A stretch of DNA of 64,000 bases from Gymnodinialimonas sp. 202GB13-11 (GCF_040932485.1 NZ_JBFRBH010000001.1:3646212-3710211), one strand, 5' to 3'; counted from the stretch's first letter, positions 24,980-34,048 are shown. Numbers and translations are program-made. Notes: generated by a model not told the origin, from the letters alone.

Positions 24980-25055
24980 TGGTGCCGCTGAAGGGACTCG
25001 AACCCCCGACCCCATCATTACGAATGACGTGCTCTACCAGCTGAGCTACAGCGGC
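24980..25055 (-). tRNA. tRNA-Thr (anticodon CGT)
   Basis: A complete 76-nt cloverleaf on the minus strand. The acceptor arm GCCGCTG pairs with CAGCGGC, with an A discriminator and an encoded CCA. The D-arm is AGCTCAGCTGGTAGAGC. The anticodon loop TTCGTAA carries CGT, which reads ACG codons, and the T-arm has GGTTCGAGTCC. Its 3' end faces the integrase relic, so it probably served as an attachment site. Confidence 0.97.
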
Positions 25056-25099
25056 TTACCGGCGGCGCTCATAGCAAGGCGCGCGCCGGTTGAATAGAC

Positions 25100-26617
25100 C
25101 TAATTTCGGGATTCCTCGGCCACTTCGACCTCGACCGCGGCGGACGGTGATGACCCCTCATCCACAACGGTGACGTCAACCTCATCCACTGGCCCGTCCT
25201 GAACGACGTCAGCGTCTTCGGGTGTGTCGCGCTGGTCTTCCAATGCGCCCACGATCAAAGGCAGCATTTGAGTGGGTCCAGCCAATGCCGCCTCGGATTG
25301 CCGGACTTCGGACCATTCCAGCGTGTCGAAGCTGTCGCAATTCGCGCAGACCGGGCGCCAGTCTTCGTGGACGTGGCCACAATTGCCGCAAACCCATTGG
25401 TTCCCGCGTGATGCTGTAACGGCGCGCGCCAGCCAGCCGCGCACCACGCGGTCTTCGGCGCCTTCGCCACGCTCGATGGCCGCCATCAATGTCAGGGACC
25501 GCGCTGTCGGGCTTGTTTCCGCCAGATTGCCAAGCGCCTTGCGCGCTTCCGGGAAATCCTCGGCTGCGATCTGCAACTCCGCCTCCAGCATCTTGGTCTC
25601 GGGATGTCCGCGATGCTTGCCCAGCAGCGGCCGGAACCGGCGCAGACGCAGCGCAGGGGTTTCATCGGGTTCAATATCGGCAAAGGCTGCGGCCAGATCC
25701 GGATGCGGGGCCTGATCCCAGGCTTTGCGGATGGTTTTGACGGCTTGGCGCTTGTTACCCGCCTCGGTCGCCAGACGTGCCGACATCACGGAGGCCGGCA
25801 CAAGGCCCGGGGCCAGTCGGCTGGCCTCGGCCACATCGCGGGTGGCGGTGACAACCTGACCATCGGCCATCGCTTCACGCGCATGGGCCAGCGCCAGAAC
25901 GGCATCGCGGCGACGGTGCAGGTCACGCGGCACATTGCCTGACTTCAACGCCTGCGCCAGCGTTCCGCGCGCACCTTGCCAATCTTCATGCTTGGATTGC
26001 AGCGAGATCAGCGTGGTTTGCACTTCGGCATTTTTGGGGCGCAGCGCCAGCGCCTTCTCCCCAAGCTTGAGGGCCGTGTCGGTATCACCCTCTTCAAGCC
26101 GTTGCTTCATCAAGCCGCGCACGCCAACGAACCGGGTGCGATCATCCTGGACAAGCGCCTTGAACGTTTCGGTCGCCAGCGCCTTGTCGCCAACCATCTC
26201 CGCACCCTGCGCCTTGACCAGATTGGTCAACTCAGGCCGGTTGAGGTACTTGCCAGCACGCTCCGCCTTGCGGATTGCCAAGCGCCCTTCGCCAGCGGCC
26301 AATGCCATCATGCCGTCGCCCAAAGCCTCGAACCCCTTCCGCTCCGAGCGGCGGTCAAAATAGCGGCTGACCGCAGTCTCATCGCCGTTCAGGAACCGCA
26401 GCGTGGCGACCAAAAAGCCCACGACCTTGAAGAGGATCCACACGGCCAACAGCAGCACGAGCGCACCAATCACGGCCTTCACTGGCGTGATGATGTATTC
26501 CGTACCCAACACGATCAGTGTGCCGAGATTGTCCATCTCGAACAAAGCCGTCACGCCAAGCGTCAGCCCGACGACAATCATGATGAAAAGGATGATTTTC
26601 AGTAGCGACCAGAGCAT
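25100..26617 (-). CDS. hemY: HemY-family TPR membrane protein with C-terminal zinc ribbon
   Basis: A 505-residue protein. Two N-terminal membrane helices (about 5-25 and 45-70) belong to the HemY_N region. A TPR-rich cytoplasmic domain follows, with AIRKAERAGKYLNRPELTNL. Near residues 410-440 a CGNC...CANC rubredoxin-like ribbon is present, followed by an acidic tail. It is located 12 bp after the mitofilin-like gene and downstream of hemD, the common alphaproteobacterial order. Its biochemical role is not established; a scaffold in haem or envelope biogenesis is assumed from its name and position. Confidence 0.88.
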   Translation of the reverse strand: MLWSLLKIILFIMIVVGLTLGVTALFEMDNLGTLIVLGTEYIITPVKAVIGALVLLLAVWILFKVVGFLVATLRFLNGDETAVSRYFDRRSERKGFEALGDGMMALAAGEGRLAIRKAERAGKYLNRPELTNLVKAQGAEMVGDKALATETFKALVQDDRTRFVGVRGLMKQRLEEGDTDTALKLGEKALALRPKNAEVQTTLISLQSKHEDWQGARGTLAQALKSGNVPRDLHRRRDAVLALAHAREAMADGQVVTATRDVAEASRLAPGLVPASVMSARLATEAGNKRQAVKTIRKAWDQAPHPDLAAAFADIEPDETPALRLRRFRPLLGKHRGHPETKMLEAELQIAAEDFPEARKALGNLAETSPTARSLTLMAAIERGEGAEDRVVRGWLARAVTASRGNQWVCGNCGHVHEDWRPVCANCDSFDTLEWSEVRQSEAALAGPTQMLPLIVGALEDQRDTPEDADVVQDGPVDEVDVTVVDEGSSPSAAVEVEVAEESRN

Positions 26618-26629
26618 GTCCCGCTCTCC

Positions 26630-27997
26630 TTAATTGTCGAGCGTGGCGGCAAGCTCCGCCAGGGCTGCATCTGCTTCGGCGCGGGTCTGAACCTGAGTGA
26701 CCCAGTCGGCCAAGAGGCTGCGCGCGCCTTCGGGCAGGCTTTCGATTTCGGTCAGTGCAGAGGACAGATCACCGGCCTCAACAGCGGCCCCGACACGGCT
26801 GAGCACGGCATCAGGATCATCACCTTCGCGAGGCACAACGGACCGTCCGCCAAGCTGGTTCTGCAAGAAGGCACCCAGCCCGCCCATCACGCCATCTTCG
26901 GCGGTTTCGCGGTTGGCCTCTGCCAGTGCCGCGCGGGCTGCAGCCGGGTAGGCGGCTTGCAACTCTTCCAGCGTCGGCACACCTGCCTCGGCGACGGCTT
27001 GCAATTCATCCGGCACCTCAACGTCCATACCCGACAGCGCCTCGGCAAATGGATCACCGGCGGCCATTGCGATCTGCACACGGCTCAGCGCGGCCTGCGC
27101 TTGCGTTGCGGCAGCCGTGGCCTGCGCTTCGGCCTGCGCCTCGGCGATTGCGGCCTGCGCGGCGTCAGATGCGGCTTGCAATTCGGCAGCGGCGGCAGCC
27201 TGCGCGGCTTCTGCGGCGGCCACGGCCTCAGCGGCCGCGTTGCGTTCTTCCGCCAGCCGGCCTTCCAGCGCTTCCACGGCGGCAGCCATCGCGGCGCTGT
27301 CTTCGTCCACTTCGCCGGTGAAGACGGGGCGCTCCTCAAGGGCCACAACACGTCCCGTCAGCGCTTCAACCGCCGTGCCAACGCCTGCGACGTCAGACGC
27401 CACACCTTCAATCGCGCTCTCTACGCTAGACAGATCCACCTCAGGTGCTGCCGGCGGTTCAGCGGCGGCCAAGGCAGCAACCTGCTCCTGCAATCCGGCA
27501 ATGGTGCCTTGCTGCGCCTCGATTTGCTCAAGGGCTGCCGTCAGGGCGGGGTCAACTTCAGGCGCTTCGCTGGGGCGCAGGCCGAACAAGGCTGCGCCAT
27601 AGCCCAGAGCCGCTGCAACAACGCCGCCAATCAGAAGGGGGCCAAACCCGGGGCCGGTGCGTTCCACCACCCGTTCAACAGTGACGGGCGCGGGTTCGGC
27701 GGGTGTATCCTCCACCGGGGCGGTCTCTTCCACAATCTCGGTTTGGGCAGGGTCGTCCTCAACAGTTTCCGCTGCCGTCGTATCGCCCGGCTCAATCGTC
27801 ACGCGGTCGCCCGGATCGGGTTCCGCCGCGACGGCGTCCTCGCCTAACGTGTCATCCCCCAGCAGAACCGTGTCGCCGCCCAACTCTTCACCTGAAGTCT
27901 CCGCAGCCACGCTCTCCGCTTCGGGCGAAACACTTTCTTCTGCGTCCGACTTGCGCGATTTCCGGCTGCCCGAACGGGAGGAAGTTTGCTTCGCCAT
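26630..27997 (-). CDS. mitofilin/Mic60-like inner-membrane protein (COG4223)
   Basis: A 455-residue protein. It has a basic Ser/Arg-rich start and a disordered acidic Pro/Glu/Thr segment (about 15-125). A single membrane helix (GPLLIGGVVAAALGYGAALF, about 135-155) follows. Then comes a long Ala/Glu/Gln coiled coil (about 160-320) and a compact helical C-terminal domain. This is the architecture of alphaproteobacterial homologues of mitochondrial Mic60, which shape intracytoplasmic membranes. It sits between hemD and hemY, as commonly found in this lineage. The very GC- and Ala-rich coiled coil produces many spurious open frames on the other strand. Confidence 0.85.
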   Translation of the reverse strand: MAKQTSSRSGSRKSRKSDAEESVSPEAESVAAETSGEELGGDTVLLGDDTLGEDAVAAEPDPGDRVTIEPGDTTAAETVEDDPAQTEIVEETAPVEDTPAEPAPVTVERVVERTGPGFGPLLIGGVVAAALGYGAALFGLRPSEAPEVDPALTAALEQIEAQQGTIAGLQEQVAALAAAEPPAAPEVDLSSVESAIEGVASDVAGVGTAVEALTGRVVALEERPVFTGEVDEDSAAMAAAVEALEGRLAEERNAAAEAVAAAEAAQAAAAAELQAASDAAQAAIAEAQAEAQATAAATQAQAALSRVQIAMAAGDPFAEALSGMDVEVPDELQAVAEAGVPTLEELQAAYPAAARAALAEANRETAEDGVMGGLGAFLQNQLGGRSVVPREGDDPDAVLSRVGAAVEAGDLSSALTEIESLPEGARSLLADWVTQVQTRAEADAALAELAATLDN

Positions 27998-28098
27998 ATG
28001 CTGAGGCCCCTCATCTCTGTCATATTCAAGCTGTCAACGTACCGTGACAGGGGCTCCGAGTCAGCCCGGTTCAAACTGTCACGACGCAGCAGCGGCTT

Positions 28099-28794
28099 CT
28101 AGGGGGAATTCCGCCGCATTCCAAACGGTTCCAATGCCTTGCGCATTTCTGCGCCATTGGGGTGCGCAATCACCTGCGTGCGGGGCTGCATCGCTTCAGG
28201 AAGCGCGGCCTTCACGGCCTCGCTGAGCGCGAAAAGTATTGTGTTTTCAGAAGCTTCAGTGGCGGCCTCCGCAAACAGGGCCGCACTGCGCGGGGAGAAC
28301 AGGGGCACAATCACCTGCGACTGCTCCAAAGCGCGGCGCAAGGCATCATTGGCTGGCACCTGGTTTTGCGCGTAGGCGGCAATCCCGCGCGCATCCAGGC
28401 CCGCGCGTTGCAGATGCCCCACCACATCGCCCCTCGTGTGCCGCCCATGCACATGCAAGAGAGGCCCCGCAGGGCGGCGGGCAATCAGAGCGTCAATCAA
28501 ACCTTCCGCATTTGGCCCGACCACCTCCGCTGCAAATCCTGCATCTGTTGCGGACTCTGCGGTTCGCGGGCCGACGCAATAAGCGGGGAGGTCTGATTTT
28601 GGCAGGAACGGAACGGCGTTTTCAGAAGTCAGGATCAGGGCCGAAATGCCGTCCAACGAAACCGGTTCGTCTGTTGGCGCAATCTCCATTAGCGGTGCGA
28701 TCACCACATCGAAGCCGTCCAACCCTTCCGCAAATCTCTCCGACGCCGCGCGCGGGCGGGTCAGCAGTAGGGTGGGGCGCGAGTGGACAGCCAT
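28099..28794 (-). CDS. hemD: uroporphyrinogen-III synthase
   Basis: A 231-residue protein of the HemD family. It has the N-terminal [19 protein letters not shown], a first lobe with [15 protein letters not shown] and [16 protein letters not shown], and a second lobe with [18 protein letters not shown] and [15 protein letters not shown]. It cyclises hydroxymethylbilane to uroporphyrinogen III in haem and cobalamin synthesis. I choose ATG 28794; longer starts would extend into the tsaD start region. It is divergent from tsaD with about 50 bp between starts and is followed by mic60-like and hemY. Confidence 0.88.
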   Translation of the reverse strand: MAVHSRPTLLLTRPRAASERFAEGLDGFDVVIAPLMEIAPTDEPVSLDGISALILTSENAVPFLPKSDLPAYCVGPRTAESATDAGFAAEVVGPNAEGLIDALIARRPAGPLLHVHGRHTRGDVVGHLQRAGLDARGIAAYAQNQVPANDALRRALEQSQVIVPLFSPRSAALFAEAATEASENTILFALSEAVKAALPEAMQPRTQVIAHPNGAEMRKALEPFGMRRNSP

Positions 28795-28846
28795 GGGGCA
28801 GGGTGTTACCCCGCATGGGCTTGGCAGACAACGGCAGCCCGCCCCC

Positions 28847-29911
28847 ATGACCCTGACCATCCTCGGCATCGAAAGCTCTTGCGATGACACCGCCGCCGCG
28901 GTCCTGCGTGGTTCAGGCGATGCGCCGCAAATTCTGTCGAACGCCGTCCGCAGTCAGACCGACCTGCACGCAGCCTTTGGCGGCGTCGTGCCTGAGATCG
29001 CTGCCCGCGCCCATGCAGAAGCGCTCGACCTGATGGTCGAACAGGCGCTGACACAGGCGGAGGTTTCATTGCCTGAGATCAATGCAATCGCCGTCACAGC
29101 TGGCCCCGGTTTGATTGGCGGCGTCCTTTCCGGTGTGATGGCCGCGAAAGGTCTGGCGATGGGTCTGGGCAAGCCGCTGATCGGCGTGAACCACCTGGCC
29201 GGTCATGCGCTCACCCCACGTCTTACGGATGGGATTGAGTTTCCTTACCTCCTCCTGCTCGTGTCTGGCGGCCATTGCCAATTCCTGCGGGTCGACGGGC
29301 CGGAGTCCTTCACGCGCCTTGGCGGCACCATCGACGACGCGCCGGGGGAGGCCTTCGATAAGGTCGCCCGCCTTCTGGGCCTGCCACAACCCGGCGGACC
29401 TTCGGTGGAAGGCGCCGCGAAGAACGGTGACCCGACCCGCTTCAAACTCCCCCGCCCCTTGCTGGATCGCCCCGGTTGCGACCTCAGCTTCTCTGGCCTC
29501 AAAACCGCTGTCCTGCGTGCCCGCGATGATCTGGTCACTGAGAAGGGCGGCATGACGGAACAGGACCGATCAGACCTCTGCGCCAGCTTCCAATTGGCCG
29601 TAGCAGACGTGCTGGCCGAGAAATCCCGCCGCGCGCTGGCCGAAGCAGACGTCACTGCCTTCGCCGTTGCCGGAGGCGTCGCCGCCAACAAGACCCTGCG
29701 CGCGCGGTTGGAAGGAGTCACCGACCTCCCATTCATCGCCCCGCCCATGGCACTTTGCACAGACAATGCCGCGATGATCGCCTATGCCGGGATGCTCGCG
29801 TTTGAGGTCGGGCGCACGGACGACATGACGCTCAAGGCGCGCCCCCGCTGGCCATTGGACGAAGCGGCAGCGCCCATGATCGGGTCAGGCAAGAAGGGGG
29901 CCAAGGCATGA
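28847..29911 (+). CDS. tsaD: tRNA threonylcarbamoyladenosine biosynthesis protein TsaD
   Basis: A 354-residue ASKHA-fold protein. It has [16 protein letters not shown] at the start and the metal-binding HLAGHALT motif. [29 protein letters not shown] and [12 protein letters not shown] follow, then [12 protein letters not shown]. It transfers the threonylcarbamoyl group to A37 of ANN-decoding tRNAs together with TsaB/TsaE; tsaE is also in this window. The start is ATG 28847, which gives the normal family length. It overlaps gpsA by ATGA. Confidence 0.97.
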   Translation: MTLTILGIESSCDDTAAAVLRGSGDAPQILSNAVRSQTDLHAAFGGVVPEIAARAHAEALDLMVEQALTQAEVSLPEINAIAVTAGPGLIGGVLSGVMAAKGLAMGLGKPLIGVNHLAGHALTPRLTDGIEFPYLLLLVSGGHCQFLRVDGPESFTRLGGTIDDAPGEAFDKVARLLGLPQPGGPSVEGAAKNGDPTRFKLPRPLLDRPGCDLSFSGLKTAVLRARDDLVTEKGGMTEQDRSDLCASFQLAVADVLAEKSRRALAEADVTAFAVAGGVAANKTLRARLEGVTDLPFIAPPMALCTDNAAMIAYAGMLAFEVGRTDDMTLKARPRWPLDEAAAPMIGSGKKGAKA

Positions 29912-30831
29912 GGTTGGATGTCATCGGGGCAGGGGCGTTCGGCACGGGCCTGGCCATCGCATTCGCTGAGGGCGGGATCGACGTGACTCTCTGGGCGCGC
30001 GACATCGAGACATTTGCGGGCGGCGAAAGCCACCGATTGCCAGGTCACAAACTGCCCATGAACATCCGCACGACCGACGATCTTGCGACTTGCACTGCGG
30101 AGACCGCTGTATTCGCGCTGCCGACCCAGACGCTCGGCGGCTTCCTGTCAGCCAATCGCCTTACCGCTCAAACAGCCATCTCCTGCGCGAAGGGCATCGA
30201 CCGCGCCACCGGCCTAGGTCCAACGTCCCTCATCGCAGCTCATATCCCGCAGGTCGCGCAACTGACCGGTCCCAGCTTCGCCGCCGACATCGCCAAGGGT
30301 CTGCCCACTGCGCTCACGCTCGCCTGCGCCGATGATGCCCTCGGCGCGCATCTGCAAACTGCACTCAGCACGCCCGCTTTGCGCATCTATCGCACCACCG
30401 ACGTGATCGGGGCGGAACTTGGCGGTGCGCTCAAAAACGTCATCGCAATCGCCGCCGGCGCCGTGATCGGCGCAGGTCTGGGCGAGTCCGCCCGTGCGGC
30501 CCTCATCGCCCGTGGCTTTGCCGAGATGACCCGCTATGCGACCGAAAAGGGGGCGCAGGCCGAAACGCTCACGGGCCTCTCCGGCCTGGGCGATCTGATC
30601 CTAACCTGCGGGTCCGAGCAATCGCGGAACTTTCGTTTCGGCCTAGCCTTGGCACGCGGCGAAACGCTCCCCGAAGGGACCACCGTCGAGGGCTTGCACA
30701 CCGCCCGCCAACTCAGTGAAAGCGCCGCCGATACGCCCATTGCTGATACTGTCGCCGCCCTTGCTGACGGCAAACTCGACATCACTGGCGCGCTCGATCA
30801 TCTTCTCAACCGTCCCCTCAAACCGGAGTAA
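29908..30831 (+). CDS. gpsA: glycerol-3-phosphate dehydrogenase [NAD(P)+]
   Basis: A 307-residue enzyme, slightly shorter than many homologues. It has an N-terminal [18 protein letters not shown] Rossmann loop, [28 protein letters not shown], and [15 protein letters not shown] with the catalytic Lys. [14 protein letters not shown] and [13 protein letters not shown] follow. It reduces dihydroxyacetone phosphate to sn-glycerol-3-phosphate for phospholipids. It is coupled to tsaD by ATGA and is followed after 3 bp by the YciI gene. Confidence 0.96.
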   Translation: MRLDVIGAGAFGTGLAIAFAEGGIDVTLWARDIETFAGGESHRLPGHKLPMNIRTTDDLATCTAETAVFALPTQTLGGFLSANRLTAQTAISCAKGIDRATGLGPTSLIAAHIPQVAQLTGPSFAADIAKGLPTALTLACADDALGAHLQTALSTPALRIYRTTDVIGAELGGALKNVIAIAAGAVIGAGLGESARAALIARGFAEMTRYATEKGAQAETLTGLSGLGDLILTCGSEQSRNFRFGLALARGETLPEGTTVEGLHTARQLSESAADTPIADTVAALADGKLDITGALDHLLNRPLKPE

Positions 30832-30834
30832 GCC

Positions 30835-31107
30835 ATGCTTGTTGCCATCATCGCCACCGACAAACCGGGCCACCTTCAGACCCGCCTCGACAACCGCGAC
30901 GCGCATCTCGCCTATGGCAAGGACAGCGGCAAATTGGTGATGGCGGGGCCGATGCTGGATGACGACGATCAGATGTCCGGCAGCCTTCTGGTGATCGAGG
31001 TCGACACCATGCAAGACGCCTACGATTTCGCCGACAACGACCCCTACGCCAAGGCCGGTCTGTTCGAGAAGGTGAGGATCGAAAAGTGGAAGAAGGTGAT
31101 CGGCTGA
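30835..31107 (+). CDS. YciI family protein
   Basis: A 90-residue single-domain protein with the YciI/DGPF-like dimeric barrel. It has MLVAIIATDKPGHLQTRLDN at the N-terminus, a conserved His in RDAHLAY, and a C-terminal FADNDPYAKAGLFEKVRI. Family members have a buried His-Asp pair suggesting catalysis, but no common reaction is established. It lies between gpsA and the EVE gene with TGATG coupling, an arrangement common in alphaproteobacteria. Confidence 0.9.
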   Translation: MLVAIIATDKPGHLQTRLDNRDAHLAYGKDSGKLVMAGPMLDDDDQMSGSLLVIEVDTMQDAYDFADNDPYAKAGLFEKVRIEKWKKVIG

Positions 31108-31520
31108 TGCGCTACTGGCTGTTCAAGTCCGAACCTTCAACGTGGAGCTGGGATCAACAGGTCGCCAAAGGCGAGGCAGGTGAAGAATGGGACGGCGTTC
31201 GCAACTACCAAGCCCGCAATTTCATGCGTGAGATGGCAGTGGGCGACCGGGGCTTCTTCTACCATTCACAAAAGGAAAAGGCCGTTGTCGGCATCGTTGA
31301 GGTTTGTGCCGAGGCGCACCCCGACAGCACAACGGACGATGACCGTTGGGAATGCGTGGACATCAAGGCAATTGAACCTGTGCCGACGCCAGTGACGCTC
31401 GATCAGATCAAGGCCGACGAGCGGCTGGCGGACATGGTTCTGGTGAAGAATTCCCGCCTATCCGTCCAGCCCGTGACCGAGGATGAGTTCAAGATAATCT
31501 GCACCCTCGGCGGTCTGTAG
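31107..31520 (+). CDS. EVE domain protein
   Basis: A 137-residue stand-alone EVE (PUA-like) protein with the canonical start RYWLFKSEPSTWSWDQ, EWDGVRNYQARNFMREM, and DRGFFYHSQKEKAVVGIVEV. EVE domains bind modified bases in DNA or RNA in characterised cases. Here it ends the tsaD-gpsA-yciI run, which suggests a housekeeping role rather than restriction. The start at 31107 overlaps the YciI stop. Confidence 0.93.
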   Translation: MRYWLFKSEPSTWSWDQQVAKGEAGEEWDGVRNYQARNFMREMAVGDRGFFYHSQKEKAVVGIVEVCAEAHPDSTTDDDRWECVDIKAIEPVPTPVTLDQIKADERLADMVLVKNSRLSVQPVTEDEFKIICTLGGL

Positions 31521-31527
31521 GCAGCGC

Positions 31528-31959
31528 TCAGTTCAACGAGGCTGTGGCGAACAAAACGCTGAAATCCTCGCACCAAATGACGATCGAGCCATAGGCGCTC
31601 GCGTCGACATTTGCAGGCACTTCGTACACCTGCGTGCCCTGTGGCGATTGCAGGGATCCCAGCGAAACCCACTGGCTTGCAAGAACTGCGCCGCTGGTCG
31701 CAGGGGAGCCGTCCACCACCAGCCAGACCTCGAGGTCCGGGCCCGGCGTAACCGAGAATTCGCTTAGCTGCAGGACAGTGCGGCCATCGGAGGTTTGTGC
31801 AAGCGTGGCCGTCCCATCACCTTGATGGCGTGCGTCAGCGTCCACGAATTGACCTGACGCAATCGCGGTTGCGGTGCTTTGCGCCTCCGCAGGCGGTGTC
31901 AAACCACCAAGACCGGCAAGGCCGACGCATAGGGCAAGGGAAAGGGTGAAAACGCGCAT
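31528..31959 (-). CDS. exported DM13-domain protein
   Basis: A 143-residue protein with the signal peptide VFTLSLALCVGLAGLGGLTP followed by one DM13 domain. It has ASGQFVDADARHQGDGTATL, LQLSEFSVTPGPDLEVWLV, and YGSIVIWCEDFSVLFATASL with the conserved Cys. DM13 domains are proposed redox or electron-transfer domains in animals and bacteria. The gene is convergent with the EVE gene, 7 bp away, and stands alone. Confidence 0.88.
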   Translation of the reverse strand: MRVFTLSLALCVGLAGLGGLTPPAEAQSTATAIASGQFVDADARHQGDGTATLAQTSDGRTVLQLSEFSVTPGPDLEVWLVVDGSPATSGAVLASQWVSLGSLQSPQGTQVYEVPANVDASAYGSIVIWCEDFSVLFATASLN

Positions 31960-32066
31960 GGCTTGTCCTCCGGCACGAGATGAGTTGCCGGAAGCCTAGT
32001 CGCGTGTGGGATGAAAAAGAAAATCACGTTCCCGGCAAACTTGCGTGAGCAGGCCGATCTTAGACA

Positions 32067-32104
32067 CAAAAAATGGGGGGTTCCGACCCCTTGGAACCCC
32101 CCAT
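32067..32104 (-). terminator. intrinsic terminator
   Basis: ATGGGGGGTTCC and GGAACCCCCCAT form a perfect 12-bp stem around an 8-base loop. On the minus strand it is followed by TTTTTT. It lies downstream of the DUF1272 gene and most likely ends its transcript. Confidence 0.85.
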
Positions 32105-32233
32105 CCACCCACGCGCGGCCTCGCTCCGCTGGTGTAACTGAATCTTGGGTCCGCCTTCCTGGCCGGACACGCGCGTTATGGCAGCTTCGCCGCTTTGCAG
32201 CAAAGAAATAGCCCGTGGCATTTGACCTAAATG

Positions 32234-32548
32234 CTAGCGCTCAGCGGGCGGAATATGCGCCAATCGATCCGACATGTCCGCCACCTGTTCTGCGCTCCAC
32301 TGCGAATGCACCCGCACCGTGCTGGCGGGTTGATGCCCCAACCCAAGTGTCTTGCCCGCGCGATGCGCCCCACGGGGCCGGATCGGGCGCGGCTGAAACC
32401 CTCCACCGCAGGTCGGGCAGACGTTACGCAGAACCTTCTCCACGCATTCCGCGCAATAGGTGCATTCGTAAGAGCATATACGCGCCTCCGCGGTATCTGG
32501 CGGCAGGTCCTTGTCACACCATTCGCAATTCGGTCTCAACTCCAGCAT
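32234..32548 (-). CDS. DUF1272 family zinc-ribbon-like protein
   Basis: A 104-residue protein. The first 50 residues carry the DUF1272 Cys pattern: CEWCDKDLPP, then ICSYECTYCAECVEKVL and CPTCGGGF. This is likely a two-zinc ribbon. The C-terminal half is extended relative to the usual 60-80 residue family members. I start at ATG 32548 with GAGGAGGG upstream; a longer frame opens at 32605 inside the preceding terminator. The function is unknown. Confidence 0.85.
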   Translation of the reverse strand: MLELRPNCEWCDKDLPPDTAEARICSYECTYCAECVEKVLRNVCPTCGGGFQPRPIRPRGAHRAGKTLGLGHQPASTVRVHSQWSAEQVADMSDRLAHIPPAER

Positions 32549-32570
32549 CGCGCCCTCCTCAAACGAAAAA

Positions 32571-32593
32571 GGCCCGCCCGATTTGGGCAGGCC
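32571..32593 (-). terminator. intrinsic terminator of DUF2853 gene
   Basis: GGCCTGCCC and GGGCGGGCC (minus strand) form a stem with one mismatch around AAATC and are followed by TTTTTC. It stands 25 bp after the DUF2853 stop. Confidence 0.8.
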
Positions 32594-32617
32594 CTGCATC
32601 TGCATAAAGCGTTACGC

Positions 32618-32959
32618 TTAGCTGTAGACGCTCTCTTTGCCGAAATGCTTGGTCAGCATGTAGTAGACCACGGCGCGGTACTTGTTGCGCTCGGAACGGC
32701 CATAGGTCTCGATCACCGAGTTGATCGCGTTCATCAGATCGGGGCTGTCGGGCAAACCCAGCTTCTTCATCAGGAAATTGTTCTTCACCGTTTCCAGTTC
32801 GCCTTCCTGGGTCGCTGCCACAGTCGATGCATCTGCGTCGTAGATCGACGGGCCGCAGCCGATGGTGACTTTTGTCAGCAGCGCCATGTCCGGCTCCATG
32901 CCGCACTTGTTCTTCAGATCGTCTGCATATTGCGCGATCAGATCGTCACGTTTGCCCAT
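32618..32959 (-). CDS. DUF2853 family protein
   Basis: A 113-residue, mostly helical cytoplasmic protein of the DUF2853 family, starting GKRDDLIAQYADDLKNKCG and ending in YYMLTKHFGKESVYS. Known structures of the family are all-helical, without an assigned function. It is monocistronic, with its own terminator. Confidence 0.88.
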   Translation of the reverse strand: MGKRDDLIAQYADDLKNKCGMEPDMALLTKVTIGCGPSIYDADASTVAATQEGELETVKNNFLMKKLGLPDSPDLMNAINSVIETYGRSERNKYRAVVYYMLTKHFGKESVYS

Positions 32960-33096
32960 GGGTTGGTTTCTCCCCCGTTAGTGTTTTCATGTCTCGCACC
33001 GGACCTTCCGGTCTGGCTCGCGCGGAGGTTAAACGCGGCCACCCTATTGAAGGAAGAAAAAGTTGCAGGGAAAAACGTCCCGGCGGTCCCCTGCGC

Positions 33097-33699
33097 TTAT
33101 GCTGCAACAAGCGGCGAGACTTCGCCTTCACGCAAAACATCCGCCGCGTAGGCCTTGCGGCCAAAGACTTCGCGGACCATCGGCTCAAAATATTCCAAGG
33201 GTTTGCTGTCATAGTCAGGATCGAAACTCGACTGATCCCAGCGCTCGCAAAAGGTCGCGCAGCTCTCGAAACAAGGATGGTCCCGGTAGCGGTCCCGCGC
33301 ATTGCGGTCCCAACCGTAGTGGTGACCGTAATAGAGCATCTGGAACAGTCCGTGATGCTCGACCACCCAGGCCACATCCCACCGCACGAAAGGCCGGATC
33401 ACCTCCGCCGACATGCGGTCATGGTTTTGCGGCGCAAGGCCGTCGCCAATGTCATGCAAAAGCGCGCCGACGATCCAGTCGATATCCGCCCCGTCCCGTT
33501 CCGCGCGCGTGGCGCTCTGCAGGGCGTGCTCCAGCCGCGTGATGCGATAGCCTTCCAGCGTGACCTCTCCCTGACGGCGCAACTCGTCCATCACCCGGTC
33601 ACCGGTCAGGGCAAGGAACGGCTTTTCCTTACGCTCAAGAAGCTCGTAGTCTTCTTTGGTCCCGTCCCTCATCTGGGTGAAGCTGACTGTCTCGGTCAT
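33097..33699 (-). CDS. HD-domain protein of the PhnZ-like mixed-valence oxygenase group
   Basis: A 200-residue HD-fold protein. The segment ITRLEHALQSATRAERDGAD, then IVGALLHDIGD, gives His, HD and further ligands (EHHGLF, with H, near residue 115). The C-terminal CERWDQSSFDPDYDSKPLE parallels the CxxxxWD region of PhnZ. This pattern places it with HD-domain diiron oxygenases (PhnZ/TmpB type) rather than nucleotide phosphohydrolases. No phosphonate genes adjoin it, so the substrate is open. Annotation as plain phosphohydrolase remains possible. Confidence 0.7.
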   Translation of the reverse strand: MTETVSFTQMRDGTKEDYELLERKEKPFLALTGDRVMDELRRQGEVTLEGYRITRLEHALQSATRAERDGADIDWIVGALLHDIGDGLAPQNHDRMSAEVIRPFVRWDVAWVVEHHGLFQMLYYGHHYGWDRNARDRYRDHPCFESCATFCERWDQSSFDPDYDSKPLEYFEPMVREVFGRKAYAADVLREGEVSPLVAA

Positions 33700-34048
33700 C
33701 TCGCGATTCTCCTCCGCCGTGACCGGATCGTTTCATGTTTTCTGCATTGCGTTAACCCATTCGCAACCCTGCCATAGGACACCATATGGCGGTTAACCCC
33801 TGCAAGCCGCGTCACCCGCGGTTTGCATGCTCAAGATGACAGTCTCTGTCAGAGGTCCCAAGACCACCCCCTCATTGGGTGCAGGATGTCTGGCTCGGAT
33901 GCGCAACGTTCCGGGCGTGTCGGGTGAAATCCGGCGCGTCAGCGACTGCCGCTCAGCGCGGCGCCGCGTCTTCTTTCGTGTCTCGCGGCCCTCTTTGCGC
34001 CGCTCCCCAGTCCGAGGTTCCCTTCAACGCCCGTCAAACACGACGGAA
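33700..34048. other. 349-bp region without a recognised gene
   Basis: This lies between the PhnZ-like gene's start and the terminator of the PRC-barrel gene. Two GTTAACCC elements occur at 33751 and about 33792, upstream of the PhnZ-like start. They resemble CtrA half-sites but lack the 7-bp spacing. No plausible coding frame is seen. Confidence 0.4.

Noticed and set aside
26957-27847. Long plus-strand ORF opposite the mitofilin-like gene
   Set aside because: It is a shadow of the Ala-rich, GC-rich coiled-coil coding sequence on the minus strand.
33751-33800. Two GTTAACCC elements before the PhnZ-like gene as CtrA sites
   Set aside because: They are about 41 bp apart and lack the TTAA-N7-TTAA spacing; only the site at 51140 fits the consensus.
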